Assembly (NCBI GenBank): GCA_016791425.1
Contig: JAEUMQ010000020.1
Location: 186,001-250,000, forward strand
DNA from: Hyphomonadaceae bacterium
GTDB taxonomy: Bacteria; Pseudomonadota; Alphaproteobacteria; Caulobacterales; Aquidulcibacteraceae
DNA: 64,000 nt
Direction of reading: 5' to 3'
The notes under the pieces were generated by a model. That model was not told the origin of the DNA and made no database searches. It worked only from the letters and a program-made list of their open reading frames with translations. The translations under genes and the position numbers were made by a program. Within the stretch, counting starts at the first letter, position 1; each line of letters starts with the position of its first letter. Positions 57,251 through 64,000 of the stretch are shown here, piece after piece.

Positions 57251-58201
57251 CTAGGACTTCTGTGACGCCCGTCTTGCGTCCGGCTGCGCGCGCGCGTCAC
57301 GTTGCTCCAGGAACCTCTCGGTTGCCGCCCCCTTGAGCAGGGACATCCACCGCTGCGCGGTTTGCTCCAGACCGTACTGCGTGGAGAGGACCTTGCCGCG
57401 CTCCACAAGCGTCTTGCGTAGATCCGCGTCCCCCTGCAGGCGCGTGAGCGCCTTCTCCAGATCCTGCGCTGTGAAGATGCGCAGGTAGTTCCATTCCGGT
57501 TCGCCGGACTCCAGGAACGCGCTGTCCGGGCCGCCGATGAACGGCACACCCGCCGCCCAGGCGTTGAAGAGCTTCACCGCCGGCTTCGACTTGAAGAGGT
57601 TGCCTGTGAAGTCGCGGATGCCGACGACGGCGTCGATGTCGGAATTGTCGTGCCAGCTGTCGGCGCCCTTCATCACGAGCTTGAGGCCGAGCCGCTTGCA
57701 GATGGCGTCCACTTCCTCCGCGATCTGCACGAAGCCGGAGCGGAAAAGGCCCTTGAAGGCGATGTAATTGATCGGCCGTCCCATGTATCCGATCGTGGTG
57801 AAGGTCGATCCGCGGGCCGGATCGCGCGGAATGAGCCCGAGCTGCGGGAAGTGCGGCATCCAGAACGCGCCCGGCTTGAGCTGGCCCTTGTTGTGGACCA
57901 TTTCGAGGTCCGCCCAGTAGCGCGGATAGGCGTCCGCGCGCGCCGCGACCATGAACGGCCGTCCCGGCGGCGGCAGTCGCGGCAGGTCGATGGTCGCCGC
58001 GATATTGATCGCGTCCGGGTCGAGCGCGGTGGAAAGCTCGCACCCCTCCATGCGCTCCTTGAGCACCAGGAAGGCCTGTAGTGTGACGGTTTCCTGGGTC
58101 TCCTTGAGGTCGGGCGGATTGATGTCCGTCAACTTCGAGGTCTTGAAGCGTGCGAGCTCCTCGGGCGAGCGCCCGGGCGCGTAGAAATTGAACCGGATCA
58201 T
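57251..58201 (-). CDS. Glycosyltransferase-like protein (GT-B type)
   Basis: A 316-aa protein beginning IRFNFYAPGRSPEELARFKT. The C-terminal half has the GT-B donor-binding look: KPAVKLFNAWAAGVPFIGGP (site of sugar-nucleotide phosphate contact) followed by FLESGEPEWNYLRI. It is shorter than normal GT4 enzymes, and I cannot name the sugar. It is the last gene of the minus-strand polysaccharide operon and converges on the sugar transferase. Confidence 0.7.
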   Translation of the reverse strand: MIRFNFYAPGRSPEELARFKTSKLTDINPPDLKETQETVTLQAFLVLKERMEGCELSTALDPDAINIAATIDLPRLPPPGRPFMVAARADAYPRYWADLEMVHNKGQLKPGAFWMPHFPQLGLIPRDPARGSTFTTIGYMGRPINYIAFKGLFRSGFVQIAEEVDAICKRLGLKLVMKGADSWHDNSDIDAVVGIRDFTGNLFKSKPAVKLFNAWAAGVPFIGGPDSAFLESGEPEWNYLRIFTAQDLEKALTRLQGDADLRKTLVERGKVLSTQYGLEQTAQRWMSLLKGAATERFLEQRDARAQPDARRASQKS

Positions 58202-58219
58202 CCCTGTCTCATCGGAGAC

Positions 58220-59389
58220 TTAAGTGACCGCTTCAAGCGTGTTCGCTGCAGCGGATTCTTGAAAGTCGATCCGTCGCGGCGCGATCGCCCGGCGCGGCCG
58301 CGCTGCGAGTTCCTCGAGCGCGCGCAAGGCGGCGTCCACATCGCCGGGGGCTGCGTGCCAATAGGTCTCCGCATGGCGCGTCGCGAGCAGGTGCACGTCC
58401 GACTCCGCCGGCCCGATATAGAGCAACGGCTGGCCCGCCTCGAGGCACGCATAGGTCTTGGATGGGAAGACGTAACCCCAGAAGGCCCTGTCCAGCAGAA
58501 CGAGGTGCGCGTCCGCCACCTGCAGGATGCCGGCGAGCGCGGGAAGCGTTGCAGGCGGCGTCACCTTAAGCGGAAGGCCGTGCGTCTCGCAGAAAGCCTT
58601 CACCTCCCCGACGCGCACCCCCTGGCCGTTGATCCAGAGCCGCACGCGGTTTGAGCCCTCCTGCACGTGCCGGCGATAAGCCTCGCAGATCGTCGCGCTC
58701 TCGTGCGCCACGCCCCAATTCCCGGAATAGAGCAGGACCGGATGGCCTTTGAACGGATGCACCGCCGGCTCCGCCGCACGCCAGTCTTTGATTGGCGAGC
58801 TGTCGCGCTTGACGACGATGCGGTCTTCGAGGCCTTCGGCGGCGAGGCGTCGCTTCATGTCGAAGGACAGCACTTCGAGGCTGTCGGCCTTGCGCCGCAG
58901 CCATCGGAAAAAGGGCTTCGATGGCGCCAGCCAGCGCGCCTTTCCCGCCGCCAGCGCCACCTCCGGATAGAAATCGGTCATGCGGTAGACGATGCGCTGC
59001 CTCCAGAAGAGATGGTTCTGCAGAAGCAGCCAATAGGCGAGCAGCGGCGGCGAGCCGGTGACCATGATCGAGGCGGGACGCGAGCGCCGCTGCGCGTCGC
59101 GGGTCGCGCGCGCGAGCCGACGATTGATCGCCAGCGCCCAGAGCGCGCGCCTGACGAAGCTCTCCTTCGGATTGCGCGGCGCCGCGAGGCGTTCGATCGT
59201 AAGCTCCCCCGCGCCGATGCGCTCCCTCTCTTGCATGCTCTCCTTGCCGAGCCCGATGAGTAGCACGCGTCCGCCCGCGCGCGCCGCCTCGCGTGCGCGG
59301 CCGAGCTCGTATTGGCCGACTGCGCCGAACTCGGGCGGGATCCAGTCGCAGACAACGATCTGCGCGCGCGATGCGGTTTCGACACTCAT
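58220..59389 (-). CDS. Glycosyltransferase (GT4-like)
   Basis: A 389-aa GT-B fold protein. N-terminal VVCDWIPPEFGAVGQYELGR is typical of GT4 acceptors; the donor half has VLLYSGNWGVAHES and LRLWINGQGVR-type strands with a final ALAGILQVADAHLVLLDRAF and FPSKTYACLEAGQPLLYIGP. It assembles part of the polysaccharide repeat unit. Its ATG overlaps the stop... of the gene upstream (ATGA, 59386-59389), so it is coupled to the GT2 gene. Confidence 0.85.
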   Translation of the reverse strand: MSVETASRAQIVVCDWIPPEFGAVGQYELGRAREAARAGGRVLLIGLGKESMQERERIGAGELTIERLAAPRNPKESFVRRALWALAINRRLARATRDAQRRSRPASIMVTGSPPLLAYWLLLQNHLFWRQRIVYRMTDFYPEVALAAGKARWLAPSKPFFRWLRRKADSLEVLSFDMKRRLAAEGLEDRIVVKRDSSPIKDWRAAEPAVHPFKGHPVLLYSGNWGVAHESATICEAYRRHVQEGSNRVRLWINGQGVRVGEVKAFCETHGLPLKVTPPATLPALAGILQVADAHLVLLDRAFWGYVFPSKTYACLEAGQPLLYIGPAESDVHLLATRHAETYWHAAPGDVDAALRALEELAARPRRAIAPRRIDFQESAAANTLEAVT

Positions 59390-60276
59390 TCCGGGTGCAC
59401 CGCTTCGGGAGTCATCACCGGCTCTGTCGCCTCACGCTGCGGCGCTGCTGCAGGCGCAGCGGCGTATTCCTTGATCAGCACGCCGACGACGGAGAAATAC
59501 CAAGCCTTCTGGAACGCGTAATAGAAACCTGGGAGCCCGTCGAGCAGCCCGAGCCGCACGATGTACGTGTAGAGGAAATAGAAGAGCGGATACCACCAGG
59601 CGTCGATGTTCTTGTACTTGAACTTCTGCCGGCCAGTGAGATGCGCGCCATCGCGCGAACCGCGCCGCAGCTCGAGCGTGCGCCGCGCTTCCCACGCTGC
59701 ATAGTCGCGGTGACGGTCGATGAATTTGGCGATGCCGCGATCATCGTCGTGGACGATCGGCGCGCGAATCTCCCCAACGCTGCCCGCGATCTCAGGGTGC
59801 TCGTGCACCTCCATGTCGAGCTTGCTCCAGGCCGCTTCGTCGATCCGCTCATAAAGACCGGCGCCAACCTTGAAGAGAGCGAGCTTGCGTTGCGGCAGGC
59901 CGTGTCGCAGCGGCCTGCGGAGGAAGTAATTGGAATAATGGAGCCAGTAGCCGGAATGGGGTTCGCTACGCAGCGCTGCTGCGGCCGCGTCGCAAAAGGC
60001 TTCGGTGACGAACTCGTCCGCATCCAGGAAGAGCACCCATTCGTTCGTCGGCGGGTCGTTGAGGAGGAGCCAATTGCGCTTCTTCGGATAGGCGCCGTTC
60101 CAGACGAAATTCACCAGTTTCGCGCCGTGCGCCTTCGCGATAGCTGGCGTCGCGTCCGTGCTGGCCGAATCCACCACGACCACCTCTCCGAAGCGGGAGA
60201 GCTTTTGTAGGCAGCGCGCGAGGTTGGCTTCCTCGTTCTTGGTCGGCACCACGACCGTGATGGGCAGGTCGCGCAT
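59386..60276 (-). CDS. Family 2 glycosyltransferase
   Basis: A 296-aa GT2 protein with the GT-A motifs ITVVVPTKNEEANLARCLQK, VVVVDSASTDATPAIAKAHG, NEWVLFLDADEFVT (DxD) and the acceptor Glu-Asp region YERIDEAAWSK; a C-terminal aromatic stretch (WYPLFYFLYTYIVRLGLLDG) is the type seen in polysaccharide and LPS-core glucosyltransferases with membrane attachment. The ATG at 60276 is family-typical; the longer frame upstream belongs to the acetyltransferase region. It overlaps the next gene by 4 bp. Confidence 0.93.
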   Translation of the reverse strand: MRDLPITVVVPTKNEEANLARCLQKLSRFGEVVVVDSASTDATPAIAKAHGAKLVNFVWNGAYPKKRNWLLLNDPPTNEWVLFLDADEFVTEAFCDAAAAALRSEPHSGYWLHYSNYFLRRPLRHGLPQRKLALFKVGAGLYERIDEAAWSKLDMEVHEHPEIAGSVGEIRAPIVHDDDRGIAKFIDRHRDYAAWEARRTLELRRGSRDGAHLTGRQKFKYKNIDAWWYPLFYFLYTYIVRLGLLDGLPGFYYAFQKAWYFSVVGVLIKEYAAAPAAAPQREATEPVMTPEAVHPE

Positions 60277-60281
60277 CGGCC

Positions 60282-60878
60282 TCACCGCATGCCGACGGGG
60301 CGGGCGGGATTCCCCGCCACGATCGCGCGCTCTGCCACGTCGCGCACGACCACCGCGCGCGCCGCGACGACCGCCGCACTGCCGACTTTCACGCCGGGCC
60401 CGATGAAGGCGTCCGCGCACACCCAGGCGCCGGATCCTATGTCGATCGGAGGGCGCAGCAGCGGCATCGCCGGATCGCGGAAATCATGGGTGCCAGCGCA
60501 AATGTGCGCATACTGCGAGATCGTGGCGGCGCGCCCGATGGTGATCGCGCCAAGACTGTAGAGGATCGCACCGTCGCCGACCGCAACCTCGTCTGCGATG
60601 TCGAGGTTCCAAGGCACGGCGATGCGCACCGACGGATAAAGGTGCACGCGCGCGCCGATGCGGGCGCCGAAAAGCCTCAGCACGAGCGCGCGCCAGCCCC
60701 AGAGCGGACGGGGGCTCCATGCGAAGAGCGGGCCGCGAAACGCCTCCCAAAGCGCGCGCGCGAGAATTTGCGCCGGCGTCCATGGCCGCGCCGAACGCGC
60801 CGCGCCGACATCGATCTCCGGCGTCGCCGGCGGCGGCGCTTCGATCTTAGGTCCGGTGGCGCGTTGCTCTCTCGCCAT
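60282..60878 (-). CDS. WcaF-like sugar O-acetyltransferase (left-handed beta-helix)
   Basis: A 198-aa protein whose C-terminal two thirds are hexapeptide repeats (RVHLYPSVRIAVPWNLDIAD, EVAVGDGAILYSLGAITIGR, and the tail VVVRDVAERAIVAGNPARPV). WSPRPLWGWRALVLRLFGAR is the WcaF/colanic-acid acetyltransferase N-terminus. It acetylates a sugar of the exopolysaccharide from acetyl-CoA. The ATG overlaps the preceding gene's stop by one base (TGATG). Confidence 0.9.
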   Translation of the reverse strand: MAREQRATGPKIEAPPPATPEIDVGAARSARPWTPAQILARALWEAFRGPLFAWSPRPLWGWRALVLRLFGARIGARVHLYPSVRIAVPWNLDIADEVAVGDGAILYSLGAITIGRAATISQYAHICAGTHDFRDPAMPLLRPPIDIGSGAWVCADAFIGPGVKVGSAAVVAARAVVVRDVAERAIVAGNPARPVGMR

Positions 60879-62089
60879 CACGAGGCCGGCGCCCTTTCGC
60901 TCGTCCGCAGGCGCTGCGCTGCGCCTTCGGCGAGATGCAGGCGCGATGGCGGCGGCGCGCCGTTGATGAGCCAGCGATAGAGCGTATGCATGTCCGCACC
61001 GATCTGCGTCCAAGTGAAGCGCTCCTCCACCAGACGAAGGGCGTTCCCCGACATCTGCGCAAGCTCCGCGTCGCTCATGCGGAAGAGGCGTTTGAGGCCG
61101 GGCGTTATGGCGGCGGCGGACGTTCCGATCTCGATCGCCGCGCCGGCGTGCGCGCCCTCCGGAATGTTGCACTCCGGCGTCATCACGACCGGCAGCCCGT
61201 AGGACCATGCTTCGAGCACTGCGAGCGGCAATCCTTCGCTCAGCGAGGGCAGCACGAACGCGGTCGCGGACTTGAACGCGTTGTGTTTTGCCAGGCCGTG
61301 CTGGGGACCGATGAAATGCACACGCGGCGCGCCTGTCGCGTCGATCACGGCCTTGCATTGGGCCTCGTAGCCGGCCTGGTCCCAACCTGCGATCGCCAGC
61401 TGCCAAGGATCGCTTGCGCGCTCCTCGCGGCTCACCTGCGCCCACGCTTCGATGAGCGGAATGATGTTCTTCTTCGCGTGGACACGCCCGAGGAAGAGCA
61501 GGGTCTTGCCGGTGCGATCCGACCAGGGCGGCGGCCCCGCAGGCGCATTGCCAGGCGGATTGACGCCGTTCGGGATAACCGCGATCGGGTTCTTCAGCCC
61601 GAACGCGCGCAGCGATCGCATCTCGGAATCCGCCACCGCATGCAGCGCCGCCGCTTGGTCGAGATGACGCCGCTCATAGAGCGCCGCGGCAATTTCCTTC
61701 ATCCAGCGCTTGTTTGAGAACGCCCACGGATCGAGAAAGCCTTGCGCTGAGACCACGACAGGCTTGCCTGTCTCGCGCATCCAGCGCAGCGAGAGGAGCG
61801 TCGGATACATCCACATGCAGCAGATGTGCAGGAGGTCGAGGTCGGCGGCGCGCATGCTCTCATAGAGCCCAGGCGTATAGCCGAACGCGCGCGGCCCCCT
61901 TGCCGCGGCGGTGTGCACGGGCAAACCGCCCCACAAGGCTCGGTCCGCCTCGGTGGCGTCGTCTTCGATGCCGAAGACTTCGACATCGACCCCGGGGATC
62001 TTGCTCACCGCGATGCTCACGCCGCGCAGCGCTTCGAATACGCCCGCACCATGACGGGAGACCGAGCCGGTTAGGACGCCGATCCTCAT
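60878..62089 (-). CDS. Glycosyltransferase family 4
   Basis: A 403-aa GT-B enzyme. The N-terminal MRIGVLTGSVSRHGAGVFEA, donor site LLFLGRVHAKKNIIPLIEAW (GR.xxxKN) and the E-x7-E signature with FVLPSLSEGLPLAVLEAWSY and GLPVVMTPECNIPEG are all intact, so it is a retaining GT4 enzyme. The sugar is not predictable. It starts at 62089 (ATG) with 31 bases to the upstream glycosyltransferase gene. Confidence 0.93.
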   Translation of the reverse strand: MRIGVLTGSVSRHGAGVFEALRGVSIAVSKIPGVDVEVFGIEDDATEADRALWGGLPVHTAAARGPRAFGYTPGLYESMRAADLDLLHICCMWMYPTLLSLRWMRETGKPVVVSAQGFLDPWAFSNKRWMKEIAAALYERRHLDQAAALHAVADSEMRSLRAFGLKNPIAVIPNGVNPPGNAPAGPPPWSDRTGKTLLFLGRVHAKKNIIPLIEAWAQVSREERASDPWQLAIAGWDQAGYEAQCKAVIDATGAPRVHFIGPQHGLAKHNAFKSATAFVLPSLSEGLPLAVLEAWSYGLPVVMTPECNIPEGAHAGAAIEIGTSAAAITPGLKRLFRMSDAELAQMSGNALRLVEERFTWTQIGADMHTLYRWLINGAPPPSRLHLAEGAAQRLRTSERAPAS

Positions 62090-62120
62090 TGCGCACACAC
62101 GTGGGGGTGAGAAGAAGCGT

Positions 62121-63386
62121 TCATTTGAGCTGTGAGAGGAGCCAGAGCACGCCCCCGTCGAGCGCGCCGCCTTTGTGAGGGTTGTCGAGCGCGATGCGCG
62201 CGGCCTGTTCAAGTCCGTTCGCGAATTTCTCCGGCCCCCATTGCGCGATGATCTCCCGGGAGCGCGCCGCCATTGCGGCACGGTCGCACTCGGGCGAAGC
62301 GATGCGCGTCATGGCTTCAACAAGTGTCTCGGATTTGAAAGGATCGATGATATAGCCGTTGGCGCCGTCCTCGACCAGCTCCGGAGCGCAGCCGCAGCGC
62401 TCCGACACGATGACGGGCAGGCCGGCCGCCATCGCTTCGTTGACCACTAGGCCCCATTGTTCGGTCGTGCTCACATGCACGAACGCGCCGGCAAGGCCGT
62501 AATAGGCAGGCAGCTCGTCATAGCTCTTGTAACCGGCCAGGATGACCGAGTCGCCGAGCCCGAGCTGCGTGATCTGCCCTTCCAGCCCGCCCCGCAGCTC
62601 CCCGTCGCCGAGAATGACCAGCGACCACGCCTGGGCGCCCGCCTGTCGGCGATAGGACGCATAGGCGTGAATCAGCCCGCCGAGATTCTTCGTTACGACA
62701 AAGCGGGCCGACGCGAGGAAATAGTGTTCCGGCAGACTGAGCCCGATGCGCGAGAGCGCCCCCGACGCGTGGACGCGTGCCGCGCCAGCCGAGAAATGGT
62801 CGTTATCGACCACGTCGTATCCCGTGAACGCGTGTGCGCGCGGAAGGCCTAGTTTCTCCACATAGTCAATGTGCCTTCGACCCGCGACCAGCGCCGCTGA
62901 GCACGTGCGCACGACGCGCCGCTTGATCCACTCGCCGATTGCCGTGCGAGGGTAATCGATCTCCTGGCTATCCGACATCATGATCGCCGGGACGCGATGG
63001 CGCCGGGCCCATTCGAGCATGGCGAGCGCGTAGTGCTGCGCCCAACCCGGGACCGCCAGGACATCGGGGCGGTGCTCGTCAAGCGCGGCGAATACCCGCG
63101 CGCGGACCTCTCGCGTGCGGCGCGCCGTGACTGGCCCGTCGGGAAAAAGCGTAACGAGCTGAAACCCGTCCGTCTCGCCGAGCGCGCCCCAATCGTGGAC
63201 CGAATCCTGGCTTGAACCTTCGATGGCGATGATGGGCTGGCGCAGGCTTGCCGCCCGCGCGCGCACCGCGTGGTAGGGGCCGAAGGCCGCGTAAAGGAGC
63301 GCGATCTTCGGCGCGGACGCAGGTGCGTGGGCCGCCGCGATCAAGCCCGGTTGCGGCGCGGCCCTATCTGAAACGCTGACGGGCAT
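62121..63386 (-). CDS. Glycosyltransferase family 4
   Basis: A 421-aa GT-B protein. The donor half has FLASARFVVTKNLGGLIHAY, LVILGDGELRGGLEGQITQL, VHVSTTEQWGLVVNEAMAAG (E-x7-E) and LPVIVSERCGCAPELVEDGA, typical of GT4. The N-terminal 25 residues are poorly conserved and a later start is possible. Its start overlaps the 3' end of the Wzy-like gene by 23 bases. Confidence 0.92.
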   Translation of the reverse strand: MPVSVSDRAAPQPGLIAAAHAPASAPKIALLYAAFGPYHAVRARAASLRQPIIAIEGSSQDSVHDWGALGETDGFQLVTLFPDGPVTARRTREVRARVFAALDEHRPDVLAVPGWAQHYALAMLEWARRHRVPAIMMSDSQEIDYPRTAIGEWIKRRVVRTCSAALVAGRRHIDYVEKLGLPRAHAFTGYDVVDNDHFSAGAARVHASGALSRIGLSLPEHYFLASARFVVTKNLGGLIHAYASYRRQAGAQAWSLVILGDGELRGGLEGQITQLGLGDSVILAGYKSYDELPAYYGLAGAFVHVSTTEQWGLVVNEAMAAGLPVIVSERCGCAPELVEDGANGYIIDPFKSETLVEAMTRIASPECDRAAMAARSREIIAQWGPEKFANGLEQAARIALDNPHKGGALDGGVLWLLSQLK

Positions 63387-64000
63387 GCGCTTGCTGGGAA
63401 TAGGCGCGGGCGCGAGGGCCGCGCTGCAGTTCGGAGGATGGATCGCGACGCGCGTCCGGCGCCAGCATGCGCAACGCGCAAATGACCCCGATGACGATGA
63501 CGCTGGAGAAGTTCAGGTAGCGCGGCGTCGACATGATGAAGAAGAAATAGCCCGCGAGCGCTGCCAGGATGTCCCACTTGCCCTTCACGAGCGCGATGGC
63601 CACCGCCGCGAGCATGCCGACGAGGAAGAGGCCGCCGCCGACGATCCCGAGCTCGGCGAACGCCATGATGAATCCGTTGTGCGTATATCGGACCACTGGA
63701 TCGCCGATGCTGGAGCCGATCAGGGGTGAGCGGGCGAACGCCTCCCAGCCGGTTTGCCAATTCTCGAAGCGGCCGGAGAATCCGCTGCTCACGCCGCGGT
63801 ACGGGTCGTCGAGGAGGAGCAGAGCGCTCAGGGTATCGAGGATTTCCGAGCCGAACTGCTGAATGACAACGAAGGCCGGCATCAGCAGGAGCCAGATCCA
63901 GATGCTGAACCGCAGCGGAACGAGCGAGTTGATGTAGATGATGAGCACCAGGAGCGCAGCCATCGTCGGGCCGCGCGCCTGGGTCATGACCACGACGGGC
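63364..64000 (-). CDS. O-antigen ligase/Wzy-type polymerase, C-terminal part (runs off the window)
   Basis: A partial membrane protein, open at the right edge; at least 209 aa are visible. The motif VMTQARGPTMAALLVLIIYI resembles the LT.SRG segment of O-antigen ligases, and FSGRFENWQTGWEAFARSPL with GSSIGDPVVRYTHNGFIMAF (the H.N motif) is the signature of the large periplasmic loop of Wzy/WaaL proteins. About four further helices follow. It polymerises or ligates the polysaccharide made by the neighbouring glycosyltransferases. The 5' end lies beyond 64,000. Confidence 0.88.
   Translation of the reverse strand, partial: PVVVMTQARGPTMAALLVLIIYINSLVPLRFSIWIWLLLMPAFVVIQQFGSEILDTLSALLLLDDPYRGVSSGFSGRFENWQTGWEAFARSPLIGSSIGDPVVRYTHNGFIMAFAELGIVGGGLFLVGMLAAVAIALVKGKWDILAALAGYFFFIMSTPRYLNFSSVIVIGVICALRMLAPDARRDPSSELQRGPRARAYSQQAHARQRFR

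Noticed and set aside
1..64000. CRISPR arrays.
   Set aside because: No regularly spaced direct repeats with unique spacers are visible; the repeats found are isolated palindromes.

Overview
The window is GC-rich, densely packed bacterial DNA. Gene content (a rhizobial/sphingomonad-style trb cluster, two acyl-CoA dehydrogenases next to other CoA enzymes, DUF1289, DUF2339, spinster-type MFS pairs, orthocaspases, GAA-loop intergenic palindromes) suggests an alphaproteobacterium, probably near Caulobacterales/Hyphomonadaceae. That placement is inference from gene style, not from a marker gene.

Positions 1 to about 16,060 are the right-hand part of an integrative conjugative element. From left to right it holds a leftward ECF sigma/FecR operon headed by a small nuclease-like protein, two tandem XRE repressors that share a duplicated upstream operator-like repeat, and a rightward transfer operon: traG, a ribbon-helix-helix gene, trbB, C, D, E, J, L, F, G, I, two excisionase-like HTH genes and a small membrane protein. 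A leftward tyrosine recombinase follows and abuts the 5' end of dusA, a known integration hotspot. No relaxase, TraF peptidase or TrbK is present in the window, so the element must continue to the left or depend on other factors.

Positions 16,012 to about 22,929 are chromosomal: dusA, a membrane protein, a TSUP permease, DUF1289, two small exported proteins, an acyl-CoA dehydrogenase, a Uma2 nuclease-fold protein and DUF2306. Between the DUF2306 gene and a second acyl-CoA dehydrogenase sits the main find, a one-gene retron. A candidate promoter is followed by a ~113-nt structured RNA with a 14-bp a1/a2 stem, then a reverse transcriptase with the retron signatures NAxxH, YADD and VTG fused to a C-terminal TIR NADase-type domain. 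The a2 arm contains the Shine-Dalgarno sequence and the RT start codon, which predicts that RNA folding and RT translation compete.

Positions 26,035-33,822 carry an AEC permease, an Ada/AraC/AlkA fusion overlapping an ogt gene (alkylation repair), a protein made only of two ClpX-type zinc fingers, and two head-to-head exported orthocaspases with propeller-like C-termini. Positions 33,888-45,699 hold fatty-acid/CoA metabolism (enoyl-CoA hydratase, MFE-2-like SDR, acyl-CoA dehydrogenase), lipoproteins, a DUF2339 giant membrane protein, a NupC transporter, a P450, a GST and a CHAD protein. Positions 45,845-54,860 hold purB, two spinster-type MFS transporters, map-radC, a stand-alone TIR protein, a thioesterase, a CinA-type protein and DUF1345, followed by tRNA-Leu(TAA).

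Positions 55,238-64,000 are the start of an exopolysaccharide locus: UDP-glucuronate decarboxylase and an initiating sugar transferase on the plus strand, then a tightly packed minus-strand operon of glycosyltransferases, a WcaF-like acetyltransferase and a Wzy/ligase-type protein that runs off the right edge. GC-rich palindromes of one recognisable family (a CCTCCCC stem followed by a GAA-loop hairpin) are scattered through the chromosomal intergenic regions and are not seen in the conjugative element.
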